This document shows positions 24,972 to 33,169 of a stretch of DNA of 64,000 nucleotides, piece after piece. The notes under the pieces are model-generated. The model had not been told where the DNA came from. It saw only the letters and a list, made by a program, of their open reading frames with translations, and made no database searches. The stretch's first letter is position 1. Each line of letters opens with the position of its first letter. The DNA is from M3007 sp964550795 (GTDB taxonomy: Bacteria; Bacteroidota; Bacteroidia; Chitinophagales; Saprospiraceae), in NCBI GenBank assembly GCA_964550795.1, contig CAZKBH010000003.1, positions 1 through 64,000 of the forward strand, given 5' to 3'. The position numbers and the translations under genes were made by a program.

Positions 24972-25946
24972 ATGAAAAAATTTTCTTTAACACTGTTTTG
25001 CGTTTTTATGACATGCCTTTCTTACGGGCAAAACCCATATGAAGTTAATGTACCCAGTAAAAATAATGACTTAATGCCTAATGAAGGCAAAAGTGAATTT
25101 TCAAAAAAATTTATTTATATTCCAATTTATAGCTGGGATGTCGGAATGAAATTTATAGTGGAACCTGATAGACGAAATAGTAGTTATACTCTTGACTTAT
25201 TTCCTTATAAATCAAAGGATAAGTTTGCTGACAGAATCAAAGTGAAAACCTTTGAATATAAAATTTGCACATTCAAAGGCTTTGAAGAAAGAAAAGGACA
25301 AACTTTTGTTCAGTTTGAATGTGAAGGAAAAAAATATGAGCAGGAAACGTTTCCTTTTGCAGGTATTGACAAGATGAAGAAATATGAAGCGGAGGGAAAA
25401 GGATTTCTAAATGTCATAAAACATCTTATTTATACGGGGGAGATAGATACACTGAAAGCAAATCTGGTTGGTAAAAGAATTTGGCTTTTAAGTTCCATGT
25501 GGATGCGAGATGACGAAGATGGGTATGGAGCACATCAAAAAGATGGATTTAAGTATTACCCTGCAGTAGTTTCACAAGTTGGTGTGGGCAGTGCCGATGC
25601 TCCAATACGAGTTGTTTTTAAACCGGACAACCTAAATGAAGCCTATATTGATATATATCTCAGCGGCATTAATCAAAGAAATAAACCACATGGTTTGCAC
25701 TTCGATAAAGTCTTTTCATTTGAAGACCCGAAGACGAAATATCCAAAAATTTCTAAAGAAAATTGGTCCCTAATTCAAAGTGGTAAGGTGAAAATTGGAA
25801 TGAATGAAGAGGAATGCAAATTATCTTGGGGGAAACCGGATAAAATAAATTCTACAATTCTTGAAGGCTTAGTTTCAGAGCAGTGGGTGTATGGGGGCTC
25901 ATTTCTGTATTTAACGAATGGTTTATTGACTAGTATTCAAAACTAG
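24972..25946 (+). CDS. Secreted protein with BamE/SmpA-like C-terminus
   Basis: 324 residues from ATG 24972, where a signal peptide begins (MKKFSLTLFCVFMTCLSYG, cleavage before QNP). The middle is of unknown family. The last about 55 residues (VKIGMNEEECKLSWGKPDKI ... EQWVYGGSFLYLTNGLLTSI) match the SmpA/OmlA/BamE-like fold common in Bacteroidota exported proteins. It is AT-rich and isolated, and followed by repeat copy 3; it was probably acquired with the island. Confidence 0.72.
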   Translation: MKKFSLTLFCVFMTCLSYGQNPYEVNVPSKNNDLMPNEGKSEFSKKFIYIPIYSWDVGMKFIVEPDRRNSSYTLDLFPYKSKDKFADRIKVKTFEYKICTFKGFEERKGQTFVQFECEGKKYEQETFPFAGIDKMKKYEAEGKGFLNVIKHLIYTGEIDTLKANLVGKRIWLLSSMWMRDDEDGYGAHQKDGFKYYPAVVSQVGVGSADAPIRVVFKPDNLNEAYIDIYLSGINQRNKPHGLHFDKVFSFEDPKTKYPKISKENWSLIQSGKVKIGMNEEECKLSWGKPDKINSTILEGLVSEQWVYGGSFLYLTNGLLTSIQN

Positions 25947-25989
25947 AAAGCTGATAGCCATTCTTGTTAGCGCGAGGCTAATCCCCCGC

Positions 25990-26094
25990 TAGCGCGAAGC
26001 CCCGCTGACACGAAGCTCCCCAAGCCCATCGCACCCTACCGCGACGTTTCAACGTCGTGACCTATTATTCCCGTCGGCTTTGCCGACAACCACA
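25990..26094. repeat. Island repeat, copy 3
   Basis: CCAAGCCCATCGCACCCTAC, the stem-loop CGACGTTTCAACGTCG, then GTGACCTATTATTCCCGTCGG and a second small stem GTCGGCTTTGCCGAC. It aligns with copies 1 and 2. It marks the right side of the AT-rich island, just before murQ. Confidence 0.7.
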
Positions 26095-26132
26095 GCACAG
26101 ATTTTAGCGCTACCCCACTTGTCTATCATACC

Positions 26133-26942
26133 TCACCCCCCACCCAAAGCCCGCAACGCCCCTCTTACACTCCCAAAACGCAATAAAAGCTGCTTCGCGG
26201 CCTCGTATTCCAGCCCGGTGGCCTGCATCACCATCTTTGCACCTCGATCCACGAGTTTGTGGTTGCTGAGCTGCATATCCACCATTTTGTTGTCTTCCAC
26301 ACGCCCGAGCTGGATCATAATGGCGGTGGAAATCATGTTCAAAATCAGTTTTTGCGCCGTGCCCGCTTTCATTCGACTGCTGCCGGTCAGAAATTCCGGC
26401 CCAACCACGGCGAGGATGGGAAAATCAGCCGCTGCCAACAAAGGCGCTCCGGGGTTGCAGGTGATGCAACCCGTGGTGATGCCGCGCTCACGGCAGGCCT
26501 GCAAACCATGCAACACATAGGGCGTCGTGCCCGAGGCGGCTATCCCGATCACGGTGTCAAGCGTGTCTATTTGCCAGATATTCAGGTCAGACCAGGCCTG
26601 GGTTTCGCTGTCTTCCGCATTTTCGACGGGATGTCGGATGGCCCGGTCGCCGCCAGCAATGATGCCCACCACCCATTCCGGGGGCGCGCCAAACGTGGGC
26701 GGAATCTCCGAAGCATCCACCACCCCCAGCCGTCCACTGGTGCCCGCGCCGATGTAAAAAAGTCGCCCGCCCTCGCGCATTTTGGGCACGATGGATTGAA
26801 CCAAAGCTTCTATTTGGGGGATGGCTTTTTCAACCGCCAAGGGCACGGTCTGGTCTTCGGCGTTGATGTTGACCAGTAATTCGTGGACGCTCATTTTTTC
26901 CAAATGCCGGTATTTGGAAGCGGATTCAGTAATTTTTTCCAT
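26133..26942 (-). CDS. murQ: N-acetylmuramic acid 6-phosphate etherase
   Basis: 269 residues. It cleaves the lactyl ether of MurNAc-6-phosphate to GlcNAc-6-phosphate and lactate in cell-wall recycling. The SIS domain has the sugar-phosphate loop GAGTSGRLG (66-74); the catalytic glutamates are Glu79 (DASE) and Glu110 (ENAEDS), the counterparts of E. coli Glu83 and Glu114. It is slightly shorter than the typical about 300 residues because the C-terminal helical domain is trimmed. Its ATG overlaps the stop of the histidine kinase gene by one base, implying translational coupling. Confidence 0.94.
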   Translation of the reverse strand: MEKITESASKYRHLEKMSVHELLVNINAEDQTVPLAVEKAIPQIEALVQSIVPKMREGGRLFYIGAGTSGRLGVVDASEIPPTFGAPPEWVVGIIAGGDRAIRHPVENAEDSETQAWSDLNIWQIDTLDTVIGIAASGTTPYVLHGLQACRERGITTGCITCNPGAPLLAAADFPILAVVGPEFLTGSSRMKAGTAQKLILNMISTAIMIQLGRVEDNKMVDMQLSNHKLVDRGAKMVMQATGLEYEAAKQLLLRFGSVRGALRALGGG

Positions 26943-29560
26943 TAAATAGGTTCGGATGCAGCATTTGACCAGCGGCGGATTTTTTCCTCCAGCAACTGGA
27001 TTGAAATGGGTTTTGAAACGTAATCATCCATCCCGCTGTGGAGGCATTTCTCGCGCTCGTCGGAAGTAGCATTGGCGGTGAGGGCAATGATCGGGGTGCT
27101 GTTTTTACTCGCCCGGATGGCTCTTGTGGCCGCAAAACCATCCATCACGGGCATTTTTATATCCATCAAAATCAGATCGAAACGGCTGTTCGCGGCGGCT
27201 TGCACGGCTTCCTCACCGTTGGAAGCAATCTGAATCTGAGGGTGCTCAATCAATTTTTGCAATAGCTCAGTGGCCAACATTTGGTTGAACTGGTTGTCCT
27301 CCACCAGCAAGATATCCAACTGAGCCAATCGCTTGCCCGAAACCACAGATGCCTGCTCCGGGACTGCATCCGTCTCTTCCAAAGGCAGCCAAAAACTAAA
27401 GGTTGAGCCCACCCCTGCGGTGGAACGAACGCTGATTTGGCCGCCCAATAATTCCACAAGCTGCCTGGAAATCGCAAGTCCCAAGCCGGTTCCGTTGTGC
27501 AACAAGTGGGTATCCTCGCCAGCCTGCACAAAGGGTTCAAAAATGAGTGCCAGCTTTTCAGGGGGAATTCCGACCCCGGTATCTTCAACTTCAAACAACA
27601 CTTTTACACGATTGTCCGGCAACCTTTCCTGCACTTTCACGCTCAGTAAAACCTGGCCTTTTTCGGTAAATTTCACGGCATTGCTCAGTAAATTCAGCAA
27701 AACCTGGTTCAGCCGCGTCGGATCAGCGATGGCATATTGGGGAAGCCCGGCATCCAAGTCGAGCCGAAGCCCAATTTGTTTTTGCGTGGCTTGCAATTGC
27801 ATGATTTGAATCTGGCTTTCCAGCAGTTTTTGCAAATCAAAAGGCTGCAAATGAAGCTCCATTTTCCCGGCTTCAATTTTGGAAAAATCCAGAATCTCGT
27901 TGATGATTGCCAAGAGGTTTTCGGAGGCCTGCCGGACTACCGCAGAATAGGAACGCTGCTGGGGAGTCAGCCCGGTTTCATGCAACAAATCCGACATGCC
28001 AATGATGCTGTTCAGCGGCGTTCGGATTTCGTGACTCATGTTGGACAGGAAAATACTTTTGTAATTGTTGGCGGCTTCCAGACGGACGTTCTGGGCAGCT
28101 ATTTCGGCGCGTTGCTGCTCCACCTGGCGTTGGGCCATGATGCGTTGGCGGATGTTTCGGTACAATAAAAAACTAAAAATCCCCAAGGCCAACAAGCCCA
28201 GCAACAGCCCATAGCGAAGCTGCCGTTCATTGCGAACCTCGGCGGCTTGTCGGGCGTTTTTTACTTGGAGCAGCTCAATATCTTTTCTGTTTTGCAGCGC
28301 AACAGCGTTTTGCTCCTGCAGTCTCGCTTCCTTCACTTCCAAATCGAGATTGATGTTTTCATTGGTTTTTTCCAGCAAAACGGCCTGTTCCCGGGCGCGT
28401 TCGGCATTGATTTTTTCCTGCCGGAGTTCAATTGCGCGTTGTAAAGCTTCTATTTCCCGGTTTTTTGCGTCCGCGCTGAGCTGGCTAATTTCGCGTTCTT
28501 TTTTTTCGGATTCATATTTGATTCTCATCTCTGCCACGGCCTGATTTTTTTCGGAATCGAGCAAAGAATCAGCCATCGCACTGCTGCCCTGCAAATAAGC
28601 GAAGGCCTGCTGATACAAACTATCCTTCAGGCTTGCATTCTTCGCAATGGCGGCCTCTTTGACAAAACCAGCGGCAAGATTGGTGTAGCCTACCTGGATG
28701 AGAAAATTGTTGTTGAGTTGTTTCCCTATATCGAGCACCTCTTGTGAAATATCCCGCAGCGCTTTGTATTCACCTCTTTTCAAACTAATGGCGGATACTT
28801 TTGCCAAAAGCAGGGCATAATTCATGCGATCATTCGTCTTGGCCAGGGCGTTTCTGGCCCGTTCTCCATATTGGCTTGCTTCGGTGAGTTGATCGGAATC
28901 AATGTAATAATCCATGGCATTGCCCCAGGCCCCCCCTGCGATTTCCCACAATTCATAAGTTTCGGCTACCGCTGCCACGCCTTTAAATTCTTCGGCGGCT
29001 TCTTTTTTGCGTTCCAGGCCGTTCAGGATACTGGCAACGTTATTTTTTACAGACAAAATCCCGTTGAGAAATCGAAGCTGATCGAAGATTTTTTCGGCCT
29101 GACGCAGGTACAAAAGCGCGTTTTCAAGGTCGTTGAGATAGGTGTACACCGTTCCGATGCTGTTCAACGCTTTGCCTTTTCCAAGCGTATCATTGATTTT
29201 TTCGCAAATTTTGAGGGATTCAAAGTAAAAATCGAGGCTCTCGGCGTATTTCCCTTGTCGGTAAAGCAGATTTCCACTGGTCAACTGGGTGTGCGCCCGG
29301 TGGTATAAAAACGAAGCTTCATCGGACCAGCGATCGGAGAACTTTTCGGTGAGTGCCCGGGAACGAACAATTTTTTCTTGCGCCAAATCCATGTTGAAGC
29401 GCGAATATTGCGCCGCCAATTTGTTCAGGATACTCACCTGCACAGAGTCGGGTGCGGGCAGCTTAAGGGCACGTTCAAGCGAATCCAGCAAGGGCGTTTG
29501 CTGGGCGTACATCGGTACGGCGAGCAGCCATACGAGCAGCAGGGTGAAGTTTTTTTTCAT
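26942..29560 (-). CDS. Hybrid sensor histidine kinase with TPR sensor and receiver domain
   Basis: 872 residues. Signal peptide (1-20), a periplasmic TPR-rich region (about 40-340), a coiled coil (about 345-445), one membrane segment (450-468), a HisKA domain with His510 in SHEIRTPLN, a HATPase domain with N-box Asn627 (LLSNAVKFTEKG), G1 DTGVGIPPE and G2 GTGLGLAI, and a C-terminal receiver with phospho-acceptor Asp800 (LILMDIKMPVMDG). No DNA-binding output domain is present. Its last base overlaps the murQ start. What it senses is unknown; a wall-derived cue is suggested by murQ. Confidence 0.93.
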   Translation of the reverse strand: MKKNFTLLLVWLLAVPMYAQQTPLLDSLERALKLPAPDSVQVSILNKLAAQYSRFNMDLAQEKIVRSRALTEKFSDRWSDEASFLYHRAHTQLTSGNLLYRQGKYAESLDFYFESLKICEKINDTLGKGKALNSIGTVYTYLNDLENALLYLRQAEKIFDQLRFLNGILSVKNNVASILNGLERKKEAAEEFKGVAAVAETYELWEIAGGAWGNAMDYYIDSDQLTEASQYGERARNALAKTNDRMNYALLLAKVSAISLKRGEYKALRDISQEVLDIGKQLNNNFLIQVGYTNLAAGFVKEAAIAKNASLKDSLYQQAFAYLQGSSAMADSLLDSEKNQAVAEMRIKYESEKKEREISQLSADAKNREIEALQRAIELRQEKINAERAREQAVLLEKTNENINLDLEVKEARLQEQNAVALQNRKDIELLQVKNARQAAEVRNERQLRYGLLLGLLALGIFSFLLYRNIRQRIMAQRQVEQQRAEIAAQNVRLEAANNYKSIFLSNMSHEIRTPLNSIIGMSDLLHETGLTPQQRSYSAVVRQASENLLAIINEILDFSKIEAGKMELHLQPFDLQKLLESQIQIMQLQATQKQIGLRLDLDAGLPQYAIADPTRLNQVLLNLLSNAVKFTEKGQVLLSVKVQERLPDNRVKVLFEVEDTGVGIPPEKLALIFEPFVQAGEDTHLLHNGTGLGLAISRQLVELLGGQISVRSTAGVGSTFSFWLPLEETDAVPEQASVVSGKRLAQLDILLVEDNQFNQMLATELLQKLIEHPQIQIASNGEEAVQAAANSRFDLILMDIKMPVMDGFAATRAIRASKNSTPIIALTANATSDEREKCLHSGMDDYVSKPISIQLLEEKIRRWSNAASEPI

Positions 29561-29717
29561 AAGTGCGCCTTAGGTTTAAATTCCATTCAGGATTGTTTGG
29601 CAACCATTTAAGAATTTAACAAATATTCCGAAAGCCATAACAGGTTTTAATAGTCGAGGCAATTTTGATGCCCACATCTTGCAGACAAGTTTTAGGAAAC
29701 AGTCAAAACGAAAAATT

Positions 29718-30911
29718 ATGAACACCTCCATCCGAATCCTCGCCCCCCTTTTCCTGTTGTTATTTTTATTCAGTGCGTGTCGCAGCGCCCAAAAGTATGT
29801 CGAAAGTGGCGACTACGATAGCGCAATTGACCTTTGTATTCGCAAACTGAAAGGAAAGCCCAAAAAGAAAGCCGAATACGTGCAGGGCCTGGAGCTGGCG
29901 TTCAAAAAAGCACAGGCGCGCGACCTGGCGACCATTGAACAATTGAAGGCGGAAAAACGCCCCGAACTTTGGCAACGCATCCACAACATCCATCTCGATA
30001 TCCGCAGCCGCCAAAACAAAATCTCGCCGCTGACCCCGCTGGTGGCCAGAAACGGTCATCGTGGACAATTCCAATTTGTGGACATCGCTTCGATGGAGCG
30101 TGAAAGCCGCTCAAAAGCCGCCGAATACCTGTACGATCAGGCGCTTGGATTGCTGGATCGGGCCGAAAAAGGAGATCGAATGGCCGCCCGAAAAGCACAC
30201 GGGCTCTTGATTGATCTGCAAAAACGCTATTACCCTACTTATCGGGACAAGGATGCTTTAATGGCCAAAGCCCGCGATTACGGCACTTCCTACGTCGTGT
30301 TTGAAATCAAAAACCAGTCGGGCAAAATCCTGCCGAGTGGCTTTGCGGAACGTTTGTTGACCATGGACAAACAAGGCCTCGACAGCGAGTGGCGGGAATA
30401 TTCCTTTGAGGCAAAACCGGGGCTGCACTACGATTACAAGGCCGTTTTTAAAATTCAAAACATTGACATCAGCCCGGAACGGGTCAGTGAACGCGCTTAT
30501 TCCGACGAAAAAAAGATTCAGGATGGCTGGGATTATGTGCTGGATAAGCGTGGAAACGTGATGAAAGATACACTCGGCAACGACATCAAAAACCCGCGGA
30601 TGGTGGTTATCCGGGCAGAGGTGCTGGAGGTTTTTCAAAGCAAAGCCGCCAGAATTACAGGAGCAATCGAGGTGCGCGATACCCGCAGCGACGACCTGCT
30701 GGAAACCTGCGAAGTGGGCACCGAGGTGATTTTTGAAAACTATGCCTCTACTTTTCGCGGCGACGAACGGGCCTTGACCCAGGATTCCAAAAACAGAATT
30801 GGTAATCGCCCAATGCCTTTTCCAAGGGATGAAGACTTGTTGATACAGGCTGCCGAACGCCTCAAACCAGAGGTAAAATCTGAACTTCGACACAGCCGGT
30901 CTATACTTTAG
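29718..30911 (+). CDS. Lipoprotein of unknown function
   Basis: 397 residues from ATG 29718, where the lipoprotein signal starts (MNTSIRILAPLFLLLFLFSAC, Cys21). After a short helical repeat region (KYVESGDYDSAIDLCIRKL, TPR-like) come long beta-rich stretches with no family I recognise. Related proteins occur in Bacteroidota as hypothetical lipoproteins. It is transcribed divergently from the kinase gene and closed by a strong terminator at 30929. Confidence 0.75.
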   Translation: MNTSIRILAPLFLLLFLFSACRSAQKYVESGDYDSAIDLCIRKLKGKPKKKAEYVQGLELAFKKAQARDLATIEQLKAEKRPELWQRIHNIHLDIRSRQNKISPLTPLVARNGHRGQFQFVDIASMERESRSKAAEYLYDQALGLLDRAEKGDRMAARKAHGLLIDLQKRYYPTYRDKDALMAKARDYGTSYVVFEIKNQSGKILPSGFAERLLTMDKQGLDSEWREYSFEAKPGLHYDYKAVFKIQNIDISPERVSERAYSDEKKIQDGWDYVLDKRGNVMKDTLGNDIKNPRMVVIRAEVLEVFQSKAARITGAIEVRDTRSDDLLETCEVGTEVIFENYASTFRGDERALTQDSKNRIGNRPMPFPRDEDLLIQAAERLKPEVKSELRHSRSIL

Positions 30912-30928
30912 AAAAGCATTTCCCGCAC

Positions 30929-30984
30929 AGGCCGCCTGACAATTTCAACACCCGTGAGAAAATGTTAGGCGGCCTGTTTTTTTT
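30929..30984 (+). terminator. Rho-independent terminator
   Basis: CAGGCCGCCTGACA pairs with TGTTAGGCGGCCTG (one G-U type mismatch) and is followed by eight T. It lies 18 bases after the stop at 30911. Confidence 0.93.
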
Positions 30985-31011
30985 GCCGATTTTTGCGGAA
31001 AATTTTCCTCC

Positions 31012-32178
31012 ATGCAAATTCGCAGACTACTACCATTCCTCGCTTTTTTTCTTCTGTCCAACCTTGTTTCCGCCCAAATTGAGTACCCGGAAGACGCTTT
31101 CCGTGAATTGCGTCGTGGCCTGGTTGGCACCTGGTTTATGCCCACGGAGCGCGGCGACCGCCTCGAAATCTGGTGGTTGGAAAACGACAGTACGCTCATG
31201 GGAAAAAATGTGCGCATCAAGCCAGAAGACGGCGATACCGTCCTGCTGGAACGTTTAAGCCTCGAATTGCGCGATACCAACATTACTTATACCGCCATTG
31301 CGCGCAACCAGAATAGCAAACAGCCGGTGCCATACCAACTTACGGACATTGATCCCGACGGCTTTTTTGTATTCACCAATCCAAAGCACGACGACCCGCA
31401 CACCATCCGCTACCTGGTGCTCGGAAACCGCGAAATCCAGGTCGAAACCATCGGAAAACGCAATGGCCGTGAGGTAAAACAGGAATTTGTGTTCGAGCGC
31501 GAGTTCACCCCGGTGGCTGCGGAATTCCGGATACGTGGCGGCATCAACGCGCACACCCTGCGTGGAACGGGTAATTTCAACCTCGACCCACCTGGCGGCA
31601 CACCAACGTTTGGTTGGCAACCCGGTTGGGAACTCGGGATGCAGGCCCGGTTCAAAGGACGCGGAGGATTTATCACCATCAACGCCGAACTGAGTGCCAT
31701 TGGCCGGAGGGTCAGTACGCAATCCGCTTTCACGGTGAATGTGGACACCATGCCCTTCTTCTATAATTACCAACGCGACCTGACCTACAATACTACCTGG
31801 CTGACGCTTGCGGTGATGCCCGAAATTACCTTTCGACGCGATGGTCGGCTTTCGATGATGGCCGGACCGTATTACAGCCGTTTGGTGGGGCTGCGAGGCA
31901 AAGGCGTAAAGGAACCTACTGAGGGAAATCAGATTTTCAGGGTCATCAATGATTTTAAGAAAAACGATGTTGGCATCAACCTCGGGTTTCAATATAAACT
32001 CAATTTTGGCAAAAAAGACCTTGGAGGCCTCATCGGTGTTCGGGCGACCTACGGCCTCTCGAATATTGATAATTTGTATTCGCGCTTCTGCGATGGAGGC
32101 AATTCAGCCCTTTGCAATGCACAGGTTTCCTGGTTGGGCGCCTCGCTTTATTACAGCGTAAATCTTTTGAAAATTTAA
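31012..32178 (+). CDS. DUF6265-like domain plus outer-membrane beta-barrel
   Basis: 388 residues. Signal peptide (MQIRRLLPFLAFFLLSNLVSA), an N-terminal domain of about 120 residues resembling DUF6265 (LVGTWFMPTERGDRLEIWW ... DTVLLERLSLEL ... ITYTAIAR), then a C-terminal beta-barrel typical of porin-type OMPs, ending in beta strands (GASLYYSVNLLKI). The fusion of an exposed DUF6265-like module to a barrel is what makes it notable. The RNase HI gene begins 8 bases after its stop. Confidence 0.7.
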   Translation: MQIRRLLPFLAFFLLSNLVSAQIEYPEDAFRELRRGLVGTWFMPTERGDRLEIWWLENDSTLMGKNVRIKPEDGDTVLLERLSLELRDTNITYTAIARNQNSKQPVPYQLTDIDPDGFFVFTNPKHDDPHTIRYLVLGNREIQVETIGKRNGREVKQEFVFEREFTPVAAEFRIRGGINAHTLRGTGNFNLDPPGGTPTFGWQPGWELGMQARFKGRGGFITINAELSAIGRRVSTQSAFTVNVDTMPFFYNYQRDLTYNTTWLTLAVMPEITFRRDGRLSMMAGPYYSRLVGLRGKGVKEPTEGNQIFRVINDFKKNDVGINLGFQYKLNFGKKDLGGLIGVRATYGLSNIDNLYSRFCDGGNSALCNAQVSWLGASLYYSVNLLKI

Positions 32179-32186
32179 GCCACCGT

Positions 32187-32816
32187 ATGGCAAAGCAAAA
32201 ATTTTACGTCGTTTGGGAAGGGCGCACTCCCGGCGTGTACACTTCCTGGGAAACCTGCAAACAACAGGTGGACGGCGTGGCCGGGGCGAAGTACAAAAGT
32301 TTTGAAAGCCGCACGGAGGCGGACGCAGCATTCAAAAGTAACTACTGGAAATTCGTTCAAAAAACAGCTGGTCCGCCCAAAACCACCGCCAGCTTGTCCA
32401 AATCCGCAATCATCCGCGAAAGTGTAGCCGTGGATGCGGCCTGCTCCGGCAATCCCGGCGACATGGAATATCGGGGGGTCTGGACGGCGGATGGCCGCGA
32501 ACTTTTTCACATGGGGCCGCTTCAGGAGGGCACCAATAATATTGGAGAATTTCTGGCCATCGTGCACGCCCTGGCCATGCTTAAACAGCAGGACAAACCC
32601 ACCTTGCCCATCTATTCGGATTCAAAAATCGCGCAGGGATGGGTAAAAAAAGGCCAATGCAACACCAAACTCGAAGCCAGCAGCCGCAACAAAAAAATCT
32701 TCGAGCTTATCCAACGCGCCGAAAACTGGCTCGCGGTCAATAAAATTACCAATCCAATACTCAAGTGGGAAACCAAAACCTGGGGAGAAATTCCCGCGGA
32801 TTTTGGGCGGAAATGA
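32187..32816 (+). CDS. rnhA: Ribonuclease HI with viroplasmin N-terminal domain
   Basis: 209 residues from ATG 32187 (the frame extends upstream without protein-like sequence). The N-terminal viroplasmin module (KFYVVWEGRTPGVYTSW ... GAKYKSFESRTEA, about 5-48) binds RNA/DNA hybrids. The catalytic domain has all four acidic residues: Asp83, Glu121, Asp145 and Asp205. It removes RNA from RNA/DNA hybrids in replication and R-loop processing. It overlaps nothing and is followed by the mirrored array. Confidence 0.93.
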   Translation: MAKQKFYVVWEGRTPGVYTSWETCKQQVDGVAGAKYKSFESRTEADAAFKSNYWKFVQKTAGPPKTTASLSKSAIIRESVAVDAACSGNPGDMEYRGVWTADGRELFHMGPLQEGTNNIGEFLAIVHALAMLKQQDKPTLPIYSDSKIAQGWVKKGQCNTKLEASSRNKKIFELIQRAENWLAVNKITNPILKWETKTWGEIPADFGRK

Positions 32817-32819
32817 TTG

Positions 32820-33165
32820 AATGGTTTATGAAGGTTTATGAAAGTTGATGGGGGTTTATGAAAGTTGATAGGGTTGATGGGGTTGATGAAAGTTGATGGG
32901 GTTTATGAAGGTTGATAGTATTCGCTCGAAAAATGAGAAATGTACAGCGTGCCACAGAGCATAAATTATTGATAATCAATCCTCCGAGCTTCTCTGTGTG
33001 CCACTTTGTGTACGCTGTGTTTTAATCCTTTTCGACGGGGGCTTGGACAGTTTTCTGAACACTCTCCCCTCTTCATCAACTTTTATAAACCTTCATCAAC
33101 CCTCATCAACCCTATCAACCTTCATAAACCCCCATCAACCCTATCAACCATTTCAACCACCACTC
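32820..33165. repeat. Large mirrored array of 20-bp type
   Basis: The left arm (32820-32923) consists of GGTTTATGAAAGTTGATGGG-type units; the right arm (33070-33165) has the complementary TTCATCAACCCTATCAACC units and stops 5 bases before the ATG at 33170. The loop (32924-33069) holds ATTGATAATCAAT at 32968-32980 and a GTACAGCGTGCC.../...TGTACGCTGT inverted pair. This is the same family as 12830-12918. Confidence 0.85.
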
Positions 33166-33169
33166 ATTC

